A DNA stretch of 64,000 bases from Hippophae tibetana (lineage: Eukaryota > Streptophyta > Magnoliopsida > Rosales > Elaeagnaceae): positions 8,069,001-8,133,000 of the forward strand of contig CM072809.1 in assembly GCA_037013495.1 (NCBI GenBank), read 5' to 3'. A program made the position numbers and the translations under genes. How positions within the stretch are numbered: the stretch's first letter is position 1; each line of letters starts with the position of its first letter. Below are positions 23,254 through 35,092 of this stretch, one piece after another. The notes under the pieces are model-generated. The model made no database searches. It was not told the DNA's origin and saw nothing but the letters and a program-made list of their open reading frames with translations.

Positions 23254-23506
23254 TATTAGATATTAGTCATTAATTCAAGGAATAAAACAAGTAACTTAAT
23301 TCAAGGAATAAAACAAGTAGCTTAATTTAAGGAGTAAAACAAGGAATACTTAATTCAAGCAGTAAATCAAGGAATGCTTAATTTAAAGAGTAATTGAATG
23401 AGTAAAATTTCCTTATAAATAGCTATACAATTGTAATGAAAACATGAAGAAAATAATACAAACTAGAGAACTCTTTTGTGTAGAGTTATTTCTTGTTTTT
23501 TCAACA
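23254..23506 (+). repeat. Copia-2 5' LTR
   Basis: Runs from TATTAGATATTAG to TTTTTTCAACA. The first half is a tandem array of about 28-bp units containing TTAATTCAAGGA and AAAACAAG (four to five copies here). A TATA box, TATAAATAG, lies at 23414-23422, followed by GAACTCTTTTGTGTAGAG, as in a transcribed LTR. Confidence 0.92.
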
Positions 23507-23573
23507 TGGTATCAAAGTAGGAAAATTAACTTGCTTCTGCTTTATTATTATTTTAGCATCTTCAATCTTTGAA

Positions 23574-25009
23574 ATGGCTGAATACAAGCCGTTAGGATCA
23601 GAAGCTGAAAGCTTTCCTTCATGAATATGCATGAGGTGGATGTCAACCCAAATCAAAGATTAAACTCAGTCTTGTTGAATGAGTTTAATTACTTGCCCTC
23701 GTCAAGAGCAGTGTCTCTGGCTCTAGGTGGAAGGTCCAAGTTGGGGTTCATAAATGGAAGCATCGAAGTACCTGATGTTTCCTCACCAACCTATGAATCC
23801 TGGCTTAGTAAGGATCAGCTGGTTATGTCATGGCTCCTAAATTCCATGGAACGTAAATTAGCTGAAATATTCAGTTACTCTGAATCTGCATACCAACTAT
23901 GGGAGACGGTCAAGGAAATGTATGGCAGTCAAAACAATGTTGTACGAGTTTTTCAATTAAAGAAAGACATCTCAGATCTGCAACAAGATGACAAGCCTTT
24001 TGTACAACTCTTAGGAAGCATGAAAAACATGTGGAATGAGTTGGAAATATATCGTCCTCATACAACCGATGTAGCTCTGCTACGAAAGAGAAAGGAAGAA
24101 GATAAGATATTTCAACTTTTGTCCAATCTGGATTCAACATATGAAGATATACGATGCCATATACTCATGAATACTGAACTTCCTTCCTTCACCAATGTAT
24201 GTGCGACAATTCAACGTGAAGAAGTAAGAAGGAAAGTCATGAACAAGGATACAATGGCTAGTTCACCTGAGGCAGGAGCCTATCTAACCAACGAGAGGAA
24301 GTACAAAGGGAAGCATCCAAACTTGAAGTGTCAACATTGCAACCATACGGGCCATGTTAAGGACACATGTTGGATTCTACATCAAAAATTAAAACCTGAT
24401 TTTATAAAGGATAAGGGTTTACAGAAAGTGAATCGTACTGGACACCGTGCAAATCATGTTTTTGCCTCTACCTCTAATAAGTCTAATCCATTCAAGAACT
24501 TCACAGCGAATCCAGCTAAACTCATGAATGAGTTTATGTTGTATCTTCAAAGCAAGACAGGAGGAGCTAGAATTGACTGTGTGGATAGCATAGAAGAAGG
24601 AAACTCGACAGCATTGTTAGGCAAGTTTGTGGGCTTCTTGGCAGATACAAAACTCATATCACAAGAGGACATGCAAGGTATCATAAAAGCCTTTAAAACT
24701 GCTCTTAAAATAAATATGTTGCATGATTTTTGGGTTGTAGATTCAGGTGCCACAGATCATATGACAAACCATGTGTCAAAGTCTCATAAGTTTGAAAAAT
24801 TAGCAAATCCTTCTCAAGTTTCAATTGCAAATGGTGAGAATGTAAAGGTTTTAGGAAAGGAAAAAATAAAATTAATGTCAGATGAAATCGAGTCGGCAGT
24901 TTTATATGTACCTTCATTTTCTTTTTCAACTTCTGTCTGTAGGAAAAATCACAAATACCTTGAATTGCTTAGCCATTTTTTCTCCTCACAATGTCATTTT
25001 TCAAGATGA
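23574..25009 (+). pseudogene. Copia-2 gag and protease segment
   Basis: A short frame from ATG 23574 (MAEYKPLGSEAESF) stops at 23622. The long gag frame continues from 23621 in another phase, so a frameshift separates the original start from the body. The body has the copia gag core (LSKDQLVMSWLLNSMER, ENVKEM-like WETVKEMYGS). It also has a CX2CX4HX4C zinc knuckle, CQHCNHTGHVKDTC, near residue 236 of the long frame. The protease active site DSGATDHMTNH is near residue 374. The frame then runs into the duplicated block at 24881 and stops at 25009. Gag would package the RNA and the protease would cut the polyprotein. Integrity is lost only through small lesions. Confidence 0.88.
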
Positions 25010-25127
25010 AATTAAGTCGGCAGTTTTATATGTACCTTCCTTTCCTTTCCAACTTCTGTCTGTAGGAAAAATCACAAATACCTTGAATTGCTTAGCCATT
25101 TTTTCTCCTCACAATGTCATTTTTCAG
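24881..25127 (+). repeat. 124-bp tandem duplication within Copia-2 pol
   Basis: Copies at 24881-25004 and 25005-25127 share GTCGGCAGTTTTATATGTAC and GGAAAAATCACAAATACCTT. The first copy has one extra T within its CTTTTTC run, which shifts the reading frame between protease and integrase. Confidence 0.92.
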
Positions 25128-26102
25128 GATTGTGTCACCAAAAAGAGGATTGGTGAAGGGTTTTACTTAGATGGTCTCTATTACATATCCAAGAGCAATC
25201 CCAGAGGGTTTCAAACCAAGTTTAATCCTATCAAAGATAATCAATTGTGGCATCAACGTTTAGCTCACTCTTCTCTACCAATTTTGTCAACTTTATTTCC
25301 AAACTTAGGAAATGATGAAATTGCATGTGAAACTTACCACTTGTCTAAGGCCACTAGATTGCCTTTTAATTCTTCCTTGTCTAGGGCTAATAAGTGTTTT
25401 GAACTAGTTCATTCAGATGTATGGGGACCAATTAATGAATCTTTTGATGGTTATAAGTATTTTGTGATTTTTGTTGATGATTTCTCTCGAGTCACATGGT
25501 TATATCTTTTAAAGTCTAAGAATGAAGTTATGGAAGTATTTAAGGACTTTCATAATCTTGTTAAAAATCACTTCTCTTCTAAAATTCAAACCTTAAGGTC
25601 TGACAATGGCACCAAATACATGTCCCATATCATGAAACAATATTTGAGCATTAATGGCATTATGCATCAAACAAGTTGTGTTGGCACACCTCAACAAAAT
25701 GGTGTAGCTGAACGCAAAAACCGGGACTTACTTGAAAAAACTAGAGCATTAATGCTACAAATGAATGTACCAAAGAGATTCTGGTCCCAAGGGGTTATGG
25801 CAGCTGCTTACATCATCAATAGATTACCTAGTCGAGTCTTGGATTTCAAGTCTCCTCTAGAGGTCATGAAAGGAAGGAAAATTAACCTTTCACACCTTAG
25901 AGTCTTTGGCTGCATCTGTTTTGTACATATTCAATCTCATCATCGAGATAAATTGGATCCTAGAGCTGTTAAATGTATTTTTCTTGGGTATTCATCTACA
26001 CAAAAGGGATATAAGTGTTATGATCCCCAACTTAGGAGATTAATTGTGTCTAAAAATGTTCGATTTTATGAAACTAACCCTTTTTTTCAGCAAGTCACAT
26101 GA
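25005..26102 (+). pseudogene. Copia-2 integrase segment
   Basis: In this phase the sequence encodes the GAG-pre-integrase zinc region (LWHQRLAHSSLP). It then encodes the integrase core, with the first Asp in HSDVWGP, the second Asp in TLRSDNGTKY and the Glu in GVAERKNRDLL, i.e. an intact DDE triad. The usual CxxC of the zinc-binding HHCC site reads CETYHLSK, so the second Cys is Tyr. The downstream FLGYSSTQKGYKCYDP segment is normal. The frame ends at 26102; the next phase continues from 26044, pointing to a small insertion near 26085-26115. Confidence 0.87.
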
Positions 26103-28020
26103 AATCACAAGTCAAGGGGATGACATCTTGGATGTGTTTTCATTACCAAGATTCGAACTTGAGGCTCCACAACAACAAGATCCCAGCCATGTCAACATTG
26201 ATGCATCTCTCACTGAAAGTAACAATGAAGGGTCTCGTCTTAATGGTACACTGCATGAAGATGGTGATAATCAAGATGATCCTCACAATATGGTACAAGA
26301 TGTGAACGAGTGTGAGATAACTCTTTCTGCTCCACGACGTAATCCAATGCGTGTTAGTCAACCTCCCATAAGACTTCAAGACTTTGTCACCTACAAACCC
26401 ACACATCTCATCTCAAATTATGTGTCATATAAGAGAGTGACACCAACCCATGCCGCATTCCTCAGCATTATATCGAGTTACAGTGAGCCTCAAAACTTTA
26501 ATGAGGCCAACAACCAAGAGGTGTGGATGGAAGCAATGCAAGAAGAACTTAAAGCCCTAGATCAACACAACACATGGAGCATCACCAAACTTCCAAAAGG
26601 CAAGAAAGTTGTGGGTTACAAATGGATCTATAAGCTCAAATTCAAGTCAGATGGATCAATTGAGAGGTATAAAGCAAGATTGGTGGCTCGGGGATTCACT
26701 CAAACATTCGAAGTGGATTACAAAGAAACATTTGCACCTGTTGCAAAAATGAACACAGTAAGAGTGCTACTGTCTGTGGCTGTAAACAAGGGGTGGTCCA
26801 TATACCAAATGGATGTGAAGAATGCATTCTTGCATGGTGATCTCAAAGAAGAAGTCTATATGAAATTGCCATCTGGGCATCCTCAAAGCAATGAACTGGA
26901 TTTAGTGTGCAAATTGCACAAATCCATTTATGGTTTGAAACAGTCCCCACGAGCTTGGTATGCCAAGCTAAACTCAGTTCTCACTAGTGTTGGTTTCAAA
27001 AGCAGCAATGCCGATTCCTCACTATTTGTTCGCACAGGAGCTATGGGAAAATTGGTTGTGCTGATTTATGTAGATGATCTGATAATTACAGGTGATAATG
27101 CTGACGAGATTTTCAACCTCAAACAGTCCCTCAGACAAAGGTTTGCAATTAAAGGCCTTGGGATATTGAAGTACTTTCTTGGTATAGAAATGGCAACCTC
27201 GCATAAGAGACTCTTTCTTAACCAAATGAAATATGTCCTAGATTTGCTTAAGGAAGCTAACATGAGCGGTGCTATACCAGCCATTACCTCTCTTGACAGC
27301 AAGCTCAAACCTATCTTGAAGGGCACGCCACTCATGGATATAAGTTATTACCAACGACTGGTTGGTAAGTTGATATACCTAACAATCACCAGACCTGACA
27401 TCACATATTCTGTAAGTATTGTGAGCCAATTCATGCACTCCCCGACACTTGAGCATTTGACCCTTGTTAAAAGGATCTTACGCTACTTAAAAGGATCAGT
27501 GGGTCGTGGTATTATCATGAAGAAGAATGACAACACACAAATCATGGGGTATTGTGATGCTGATTGGGCAGGGAATACAATTGATCGCAAGTCCACCACT
27601 GGCTACTGTACATTTGTCGGTGGAAACTTGGTCACATGGAAGAGTAAGAAACAAACTGTCATTGCCAGATCAAGTGACGAAGTAGAGTATCGTGCAATGG
27701 CTTCAACTGCGTGTGAGTTGATATGGCTTAAAGGTCTTCTGTGTGATTTAGGTGTTCCTACGACTCTTCCTATGTCCTTATTTTGTGACAATCAGGCAGC
27801 TATGCATATAGCATCAAACCCAGTGTTTCACGAGAGGACGGAACACATTGAAGTTGATTGTCATTACGTTCATGAACAAGTTCAATCACAGGTGATTCAA
27901 ACACATTATACAAGAAGCTTCGACCAACTGGCTGACATCTTCACCAAGCCCTTGGCTTCTCATCAATTTCAACGACTTTTGTCCAAGCTTAGATCCATAA
28001 ACCTTCTGGATCCAGCTTGA
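26044..28020 (+). pseudogene. Copia-2 reverse transcriptase and RNase H segment
   Basis: An open frame of 658 codons. Its first about 18 codons overlap the integrase end in a different phase. The RVT_2 domain runs from WMEAMQEELKAL through YKARLVARGFTQ and QMDVKNAFLHGDL to the catalytic YVDDLIITGD (about residue 342). The RNase H domain has DADWAGNTIDRKSTTGY, SSDEVEYRAMAS, FCDNQAAMHIA and IEVDCHYVHEQ, keeping the four acidic residues. The protein ends LRSINLLDPA, with TGA abutting the polypurine tract. This part looks intact, but it lacks its own start because copia pol is made as a fusion with gag. Confidence 0.88.
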
Positions 28021-28027
28021 TGGGGAG

Positions 28028-28308
28028 TATTGGATATTAGTCCTTAATTCAAGGAATAAAACAAGGACCTTAATTCAAGGAATAAAATAAGGAGCTTAAT
28101 TCAAGGAGTAAAACAAAGAATCCTTAATTCAAGGAGTAAAACAAGGAATCCTTAATTCAAGGAGTAAATCAAGGAATGCTTAATTTAAAGAGTAATTGAA
28201 TGAGTAAAATTTCTTTATAAATAGCTATACAATTATAATGAAAACATGAAGAAAATAATACAAACTAGAGAACTCTTTTGTGTAGAGTTATTTCTTATTT
28301 TTTCAACA
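28028..28308 (+). repeat. Copia-2 3' LTR
   Basis: Starts TATTGGATATTAGTCC and ends TTTTTTCAACA. It is 28 bp longer than the 5' LTR because it has one more copy of the internal unit (TTAATTCAAGGAGTAAA...). Otherwise it differs by scattered single bases. Confidence 0.92.
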
Positions 28309-28639
28309 GATAGTCTTATTAGTCGGAGTAAAGTTGAATACATATTCAATTCAAAATAAGTTGGTTTTTAATTAAACACGTATTCTTCTGTTTTGTCTAA
28401 TTAATAATTAGAAAGTTAATTAACTAAAATATTATTATCCAAAAAAATTAAACAAATCTCTAAAGAGATACAAATATCTTGGAATTTGATTGATTAATAA
28501 ATCTACTCATTGAAACCAAGTTGTACACATGTCCAACTCAAAATAAGGTCTATGTTTTTCGTTGGACATTTATTCAATTCTATTATGTCTAATGAAACAT
28601 ATGTTTAACTAAAAATAAAAAACTAAAGTATCTTCGTTA

Positions 28640-30690
28640 TCTTTGTAATTATGATTGTTAAAATGTTTTAAGGAAACTAATAAAAATAAACTTTTAAAAT
28701 ATTTGAGATTCAAAAAATAATTAATTTAAGTAAACTTAAACATAAAATCTTACAAAAAATAATCATTTGAAATTTGTAATAAATTTTAGACTTATAAGAA
28801 TTGGTTTGAATATAATTGATAATGAAAGTTGGAATGGTAGAATTGCAAGGAAAAAAATCAAAGAAGATCGCGATGAGAAAATAGTAGGAAAATGGGAGTT
28901 GAGGGAGAAAAATCACAATGAGAAATATAGGTTAAGTTTGAGTAAGTGATTGTGTGCGTGTGAGTGAACTTTCTAGAGGCCGAGTATGTGAGAGTGGATT
29001 GGGATATAACTAAAATAATATTAAAAATGTAAGTTAAAGTTTTATCATTGATTAGAAACAATGTTGTGAGTTATTGTGATAATTTTTCTAATTTTGTTTG
29101 TACACTATAGTACAACACTCCACTAATCTATTAATTTTTCATTGATTGTCATATATGGATTTGTTATAAAATTTAGTGAAGCACGTAACAATTAATAAAA
29201 TATTTAGTTTATTTCTATATAATAATTTTTATTATTTTTATTATAATATTAAATTTAAATAATGAGATTTCAATAAATTGCCTAATATTATTATTTATAT
29301 TAATTATAGAGGGTAAAAAAAATTAAAATTAAGATAAATGGATAATAATAAATAATAATGATTTATCTAATAATTTTCATATTCAAATAATTTATAATAT
29401 TGTTTATGCAGTAAAAATATTGAAGGTAATGTAGTTATAAATTATAATAGATAAATAATTAAATAATATATAATTAATATCTTAGATAGATAAGAAAAAA
29501 AAAGAATAAAATATATTTCAAATAATATTTATTATATGAATTTCGATTAATAAACAAAATCTATTTATCTAATATTAATAAATTAAAAGATAAAATCTAT
29601 TTTTAAAATATTATTTAAAATAATTTTTTTATCATTTTTATATAGAATTAAAAGCATAACAATAAACAATAAAATAATATATTCAAATCTTTCGTATATA
29701 TTATCTATTATAAAATAAAAAATAGCAGTAAAATATTTAAATTATCCATAAAAATATAAAAAAATCAAATTTTAATTAGGTTCAAGCTTTCATCTCTAAG
29801 CCGTAGTTCTAAGAGTTATAATGTCACGTGGATATCGGGAGATATTTAGAAAAAAAATTATAAAATTATAATTATAAAAATAATATTTTTTATTTTTAAA
29901 AAAATTGAAACAAAAATTAATTTTAATTAAACGATAAAATAGATACTTTTAATATTAAATTTTATTATAAATTTTATGATATTATTTAAAAAAAAATCAT
30001 TAATTTTAAAGGAAATTAATGACATGGAGACAACTTCAAAGCTCTCCACCAACTAAACTTAATTGAGTGGACGTCTGGACGAAATAGCTGGAAACAACCC
30101 AATGATTTACTCTGAAGATATTTTAATAATTTATGGTAGTAGTAATAAAAAATAAATTGTTAATAATAATAATATTTAATTGTAATTAAACGTAAGAATA
30201 TAATAACTATGCATAAAATTTTGTGATCGGATAGAATGAAAATATTTTCGATATTATAAATAATATGTAAATAATATTTAAATTTAAATTTTTAATTTTT
30301 TTAATAACAATATACATTATTTACACTAATATTAATTAAATATTAAATAATATCGATACTTTAAATATCACGTGTGTTATTATTATTTCAAACCGAGATA
30401 AACAAAAGATTGTGTCATTATTATTTCATAATGAGATGAAAAAAGTAATTTTAACAGTATAGTTAAACGTGATTTATCGATATCCCACGCTTATCCTATC
30501 TCGACCACTGTCCATGTCTAAATTTATGTCTATGTCGTACTTGCTTGGATTAACCATAGAGTTAAGGATTTCATTTATCTTCTCTGGCTCTCCCTATTTC
30601 TTTGTTTTGAATTCCCATTGCATATGAATTTGCATAACTATTGAAGCAGACCACCATTTCCCAACAAATTCCCAAAAAGAATAAAAAAAA
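28640..30690. other. AT-rich intergenic DNA upstream of the GTPase-like gene
   Basis: Mostly A/T-rich DNA without a gene. The stretch 30470-30690 is more balanced and probably holds the promoter and 5' UTR of the gene at 30691; no clear TATA box was picked out. Confidence 0.4.
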
Positions 30691-32483
30691 ATGAAAAACA
30701 AGTTATTTTCCAGTGACGATGACGAGTATGAATCTTCGAGACTAGCTTCTTCTTGTTGGTGGAGATCAGATCCTAAGTTTGATGAATACATCAATTTGAA
30801 GCTTGATTTCTCCAAAAGTGAAGGCCTTACGCCTAGACTTAGAGTACTCAGAGAACTAGAGCGATTGGCTTTGGTTTGTGTTGAAGGTCTCAACGAACTT
30901 AGGCACAAGCTTCTCATGTACAGGTCCGGTGATTTCTGGATGCCAAATGGAGGCATCAGCAAAGAAAATATGGATATTCCTCCAGTTGTCACAATTCTCT
31001 TGGTGGGTTTTTCTGGTTCCGGAAAAAGCTCGCTCGTCAATCTTATGTACAATGTCTTTTGTCGATCTGGGCTAGGGCTTGTACCCATTGCTCACACATC
31101 CTCGGGTATTTTTGTTGAAATGAAATTAAAATGTTTAATAGAATAAATTCCTAAATTGTTGCTATATTATTATTATTATTATTCTCCTTTGTCAGGAACT
31201 TCTTCAGGTTGTACCACTCTGTTCTTAGAAGAGCATAATGTGGTAAGGTCATCTCAAAGTGGGTTCTGTGTTTATGATTCGAGGGGTCTTGATTATGACC
31301 AAATGGATGAGAGTTTCGAAGACTTATCTTCTTGGATGAGTAAGGGGGTTCGACATAACCAGCCATGCTCAAGAGCAAGTGATGATTTGAAAGTCAGAGA
31401 AGAAATAGAGAATCGTATGTCTCAATCGTCTTCAAAGTTCGCGAAGAGAAAAGTGAATTTTGCAATGCTGATGGTTAACATGGAAGAGATCTATACGGCA
31501 TTCAAAGCAGGCGATTCCAAGCCATTAGAGGCCACCAAAAATCTCTACTGCTCTACAGCTTTTACCAAATGCAGTAAGATAACTTTCAAAACTATATTAT
31601 TGTAATTTATTTATTTATTTCCTAATAATCTAGTAAGTTACAAATTTTTACTATTGACCAAAAACCCACTAATAATTTTTTTTTTTGTTTTTTTAAAAGA
31701 AACATAAGGGACCACTAATAAAGTCGAGATTTATCAACAAATATGGCAATGCCAGACCCTCATTAATTACGATATGAATATTGACTTGTTGACTTGTGAA
31801 TTAAGACCTGTTTACTTTTATTTTTGAAGTTGTTTTAGTTAAGAGTAATTTCAAAATAAAACACTTTCATAAAAGTAAATTACTTGTGCTTTGGCCAAGA
31901 GCACAATTTCTTTTCTTTTCTTTTTTGAAAAAGGAAAAATGAAAAAAAAAACTCTTTCAGAACCCGTAAAGTATTAATAATTTTTTTTGTTTGTTCCAAA
32001 AGTGATTTTTTGCTATTTGATATTATAAGTGCTTTAAATTGAGTGTTTGTGTTTTCTTTCTTTCATTTTTCTTATTTGCTATTGAGATTTGAGAATGTCT
32101 GTGTTTTCATTGCAACTGCAGTTGAGAGCCCAATCTTGATATTGACACACGGAGACTTGTTATCAAATGACGAGAGGATTGATGCCCGGTTGAAAATATG
32201 TGAATACATTGGCGTATCGGAGACTAATGGAGTATATGACATAGTGTGCCTAACAGAGTTTGGATTTCGTGCTGAAGAATCAGACCCAATTTCAGCTTAT
32301 GCCTTGACAGAAGCTGTTTATAGAGCATTGCTTATATCAGATAGGAGTTATCTACCAAAGAGAACCCTGCAAGACTGGTCAATGTTTATACTTTGCTGGC
32401 TTATGTGCTTCTTTGCTGACTTCTTTGCCTTTCTTGCTGAGGTTTTCTCCAAATTTGCACACAATAGTAATACACTGAAGTAA
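30691..32483 (+). CDS. P-loop GTPase-like protein with hydrophobic C-terminal tail, 384 aa
   Basis: Three exons, 30691-31105, 31196-31573 and 32122-32483, joined in phase by GT-AG introns, give 384 residues. A serine/acidic start (SSDDDEYESS) and a leucine-rich helix are followed by a beta strand and Walker A/G1 loop GFSGSGKSS (residues 106-114). YDSRG (165-169) fits the G3 DxxG motif, and LTHGD (272-276) fits a degenerate G4 (N/TKxD) motif. The last 35 residues contain a 22-residue hydrophobic segment (about 352-373, CWLMCFFADFFAF), suggesting a tail anchor. It resembles the uncharacterised plant P-loop NTPases related to interferon-induced GTPase folds. Nucleotide binding is likely; substrate, partners and membrane are unknown. 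The start is the first ATG after an A-rich leader. The gene appears intact. Confidence 0.82.
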
Positions 32484-34440
32484 TGAATAATTAGAATCTT
32501 GTAAGATAAATTAGTATTGGTCCTATCTAGCTTCTCTGCGTGTTTATTCTTCTTTGTGTTGTGTTGTGTTGTGTTCGGTTGGTTTTGGATTTATTAATTA
32601 AAGCTAGTCCTGTTTGCTAAATTATGTATGTTTCTTTTACTGTCCGAGTAACATTTCTCTACTTTGTAGTTTTCGAATTGTAAGTTTATTAATTAATATC
32701 GATATGAAATCATAAAATTCCCCTAATATATTTTTATTTTTGGTAAAGATAGTTGGCTTTTAATATTTCATATCTAGTTTCAGTTGACCCTGCTTTGCTT
32801 CTCTTAGAACTTTGTATGTTAGTGAATGTTTTTTCCGTCAGAAAATGTTAACTTAATAGTTAATTCTTAATATGTATTTAATTTATTCTCCATAGTTTTT
32901 CAATATTACACTTATTCCCAAAACTAACAATATACTTTCAACTTAAAATTATAATTTATTATTAAGAAGTGAATTTCAACCAAATTATATATTTAATTTA
33001 GAGTTTTTAATTTATTTATTTATTTACCTGGGATACACCCCAACATTGTCAATGGCTGGTGAAATTAAATTTTAGAATAAGCTGTGCTAGTCATTTATTT
33101 GAGTCAGACAAAATATCACTTTTCATTTACTACAGACTCAAATTTCATCCATATATTGTCACCCTATAGATAGGCAAGGTGAGTGAAAGATTAAAAATCT
33201 TACTTACAATTATTGGTGGTTGTATTATATACACACATATATATATATATATATATATGTGTGTTTTTTTTTCCTTATTTGTATTTTATTTTTTGTGCCT
33301 AACTTTGTTTCCTTTGTCGTCCTCTCCGGAAGTTAGTGTCTAGAAAGATGCTATGGTGGCTTTATTATCTGTATGTTTGAATAAAACTATTAAAGGAGAA
33401 AAGAAAAATAAATGCCAAAATACCAGAACAGCGTGGCCTGATTTTGTCTCTTATTGCATCTCTATCCTCGCAACTACTTGTACAACTTGTCTTTTGATAC
33501 ATTATTTTTTTCATTTTGGAAATATTTCATGATTTTTGGTTTTGAAGGTATGCATTTGTATCTTGTAATTTTACTCGAGAGAACACAGTCTTTTACCAGC
33601 AAATTGGAGATGCGTGTGCAATTCTTGACCCCATAATCTTAACACAAGAAATATGTGAAAACTAGATCATCAGTTGACTAGCAGAAACAAAAAGCTGTAG
33701 TACGTATCTGCGTGTTTTGAGGATAATGAATTTTTAAAGTTGGTTCTTTTAACCTGATTTAACTAGTTATATTAATTAATATAGGACTCGGCGTGCGTAT
33801 TACTTATTAGCCAAGTCTCCTAGTCATTGTTTTCTTCTTCTTGTACAGCATTTCATGCTCTCTTTGTTTTTCCTATTTTATAAATTAAATCACCCAAAAA
33901 GAGTAAAAATGATAATTAAAAAATATATATATTAACTATGTTAGTCAGCTATTAAAAGAAGGGTTGTCATTGTAAAACACAATTTGAAGAACTTTCGAGT
34001 CATAAACGGATCGACATGTGTAGATCCTATTAGATATTGTATTGTGATCAGGTTTTATTATCGTGTAGAGTCTTTAATGAGCATACTCGTATATATAGCT
34101 AAATTATAATTTTATAGCTATATTTTTAATATTTGTTGTTTTTATTCTTTAATGATAAAGTTTACATGTGTTAGCATCAACCGATGTGGTTAATATGGTT
34201 CGTGTTTATATTACAAAAATTCAATGGGAATACCACTTATTGTGTCAGGTTATTACATGATTGACCCGAACACTACCCATTTGACTCGATTTACCACCCT
34301 AATATTATGGGACAAAGAGAGCAAATATCATGGGTATTTTGGTCATTTAAAGAACATTAGTGGCTGCTAGGGTTTTATATCTTTCAAAATCCTGTTACAA
34401 AAAATATAAGTTAGCACTTGGAACTGTCAAATGTTCTATC
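32484..34440. other. Intergenic DNA between the GTPase-like and GATA genes
   Basis: The first part is the probable 3' UTR of the GTPase-like gene. A 34-bp palindromic AC/AT/GT tract lies at 33231-33264. The stretch at about 33960-34310 is less AT-rich and carries words such as TGACCCGAACACTACCCATT, typical of decayed plant repeats. No gene is seen. Confidence 0.4.
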
Positions 34441-34445
34441 TAATA

Positions 34446-34458
34446 CTATATATAAAGA
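34446..34458 (+). promoter_or_regulatory. Probable TATA box of the GATA gene
   Basis: CTATATATAAAG lies about 195-205 bases upstream of the ATG at 34652, and no other promoter-like sequence is closer. The leader would be about 170 nt. Confidence 0.4.
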
Positions 34459-35092
34459 GAGTCATTGCATTCCCTCCGCCATCAGCTGTTTTATTCCTGT
34501 AATTCCTAAGAATCTTTATAAATTTGCTTCTACTACTCTGATTCCTAGATCTATGTATTTTATTTCTCTTGTCTTCCAAAAATTGAGATTAAACCATCTA
34601 TAGATAGCTTGTCCATCCGATTCGTTGAAGAATTTAGCATCAAAAACTTTCATGGAAGAGTGTACGATCGAGGCCAACTTTAATTTACCAAAAGTGGAAT
34701 CTACAGAGTCGGAAGACTTGAATAGCTGTTCAAATAGAGATGTTAGAGGGCGTCCGAGAAGCTGTACAGAGTGCCACACAACTAGAACACCGCTTTGGAG
34801 AGGTGGTCCAGCAGGTCCAAGGGTAATTTAATTAATGAATCCATCAATTCGTTAATTCATTTTTTTTTCTTTATAGTCTTCACTTTAAAAAACTTGATAT
34901 TGATTCATATTTTCTATTTATTTGTATTTGTCAGTCTCTGTGCAATGCGTGTGGGATCAGAAGCAGAAAGAAAAGAAAAGCCCTAATGGATTTGAACGAA
35001 GAAAGATCATGTAGGAAAAAGAAGAGTTTCATAAGCAGCAGTAGTAAATTTGAAGTGTGCTCATCAAAACTGGAATTTATGGCTATAGATAG

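Larger units (their letters stand above)
23254..28308 (+). mobile_element. Copia-2: nearly complete Ty1/copia retrotransposon
   Basis: LTRs at 23254-23506 and 28028-28308 are flanked by a perfect 5-bp target duplication GATAG (23249-23253 and 28309-28313). The primer site TGGTATCAAAGTAG follows the 5' LTR at 23507. TGGGGAG (28021-28027) immediately precedes the 3' LTR as polypurine tract. Both LTRs begin TA and end CA. The gag-pol frame is broken in at least three places (near 23620, 24881-25127 and 26090) but is otherwise well preserved. By eye the LTRs differ at roughly 5% of positions plus one repeat unit, so insertion is older than that of Copia-3. Confidence 0.95.
23030..28600. repeat. 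Diverged tandem repeat of about 90-100 bp units, split by Copia-2
   Basis: Units near 23040, 23135 and 23230 share TAATT(G/C)ATTAGAATTTGATT, followed by ATTAGTCAGAATCTACTT and AATTTAAAATAAGTC. After Copia-2 the pattern resumes at 28314 (CTTATTAGTCGGAGTAAAG, AATTCAAAATAAG) and again near 28490. The unit containing the insertion can be recognised on both sides of Copia-2. Confidence 0.55.

Noticed and set aside
30594-31088. 164-codon minus-strand frame opposite the GTPase-like exon 1
   Set aside because: Shadow of the real exon on the other strand, which carries Walker A and correct splicing.
33231-33264. 34-bp AC/AT/GT palindrome as a possible terminator or miRNA precursor
   Set aside because: Simple dinucleotide repeat; too short and too low in complexity for a precursor.
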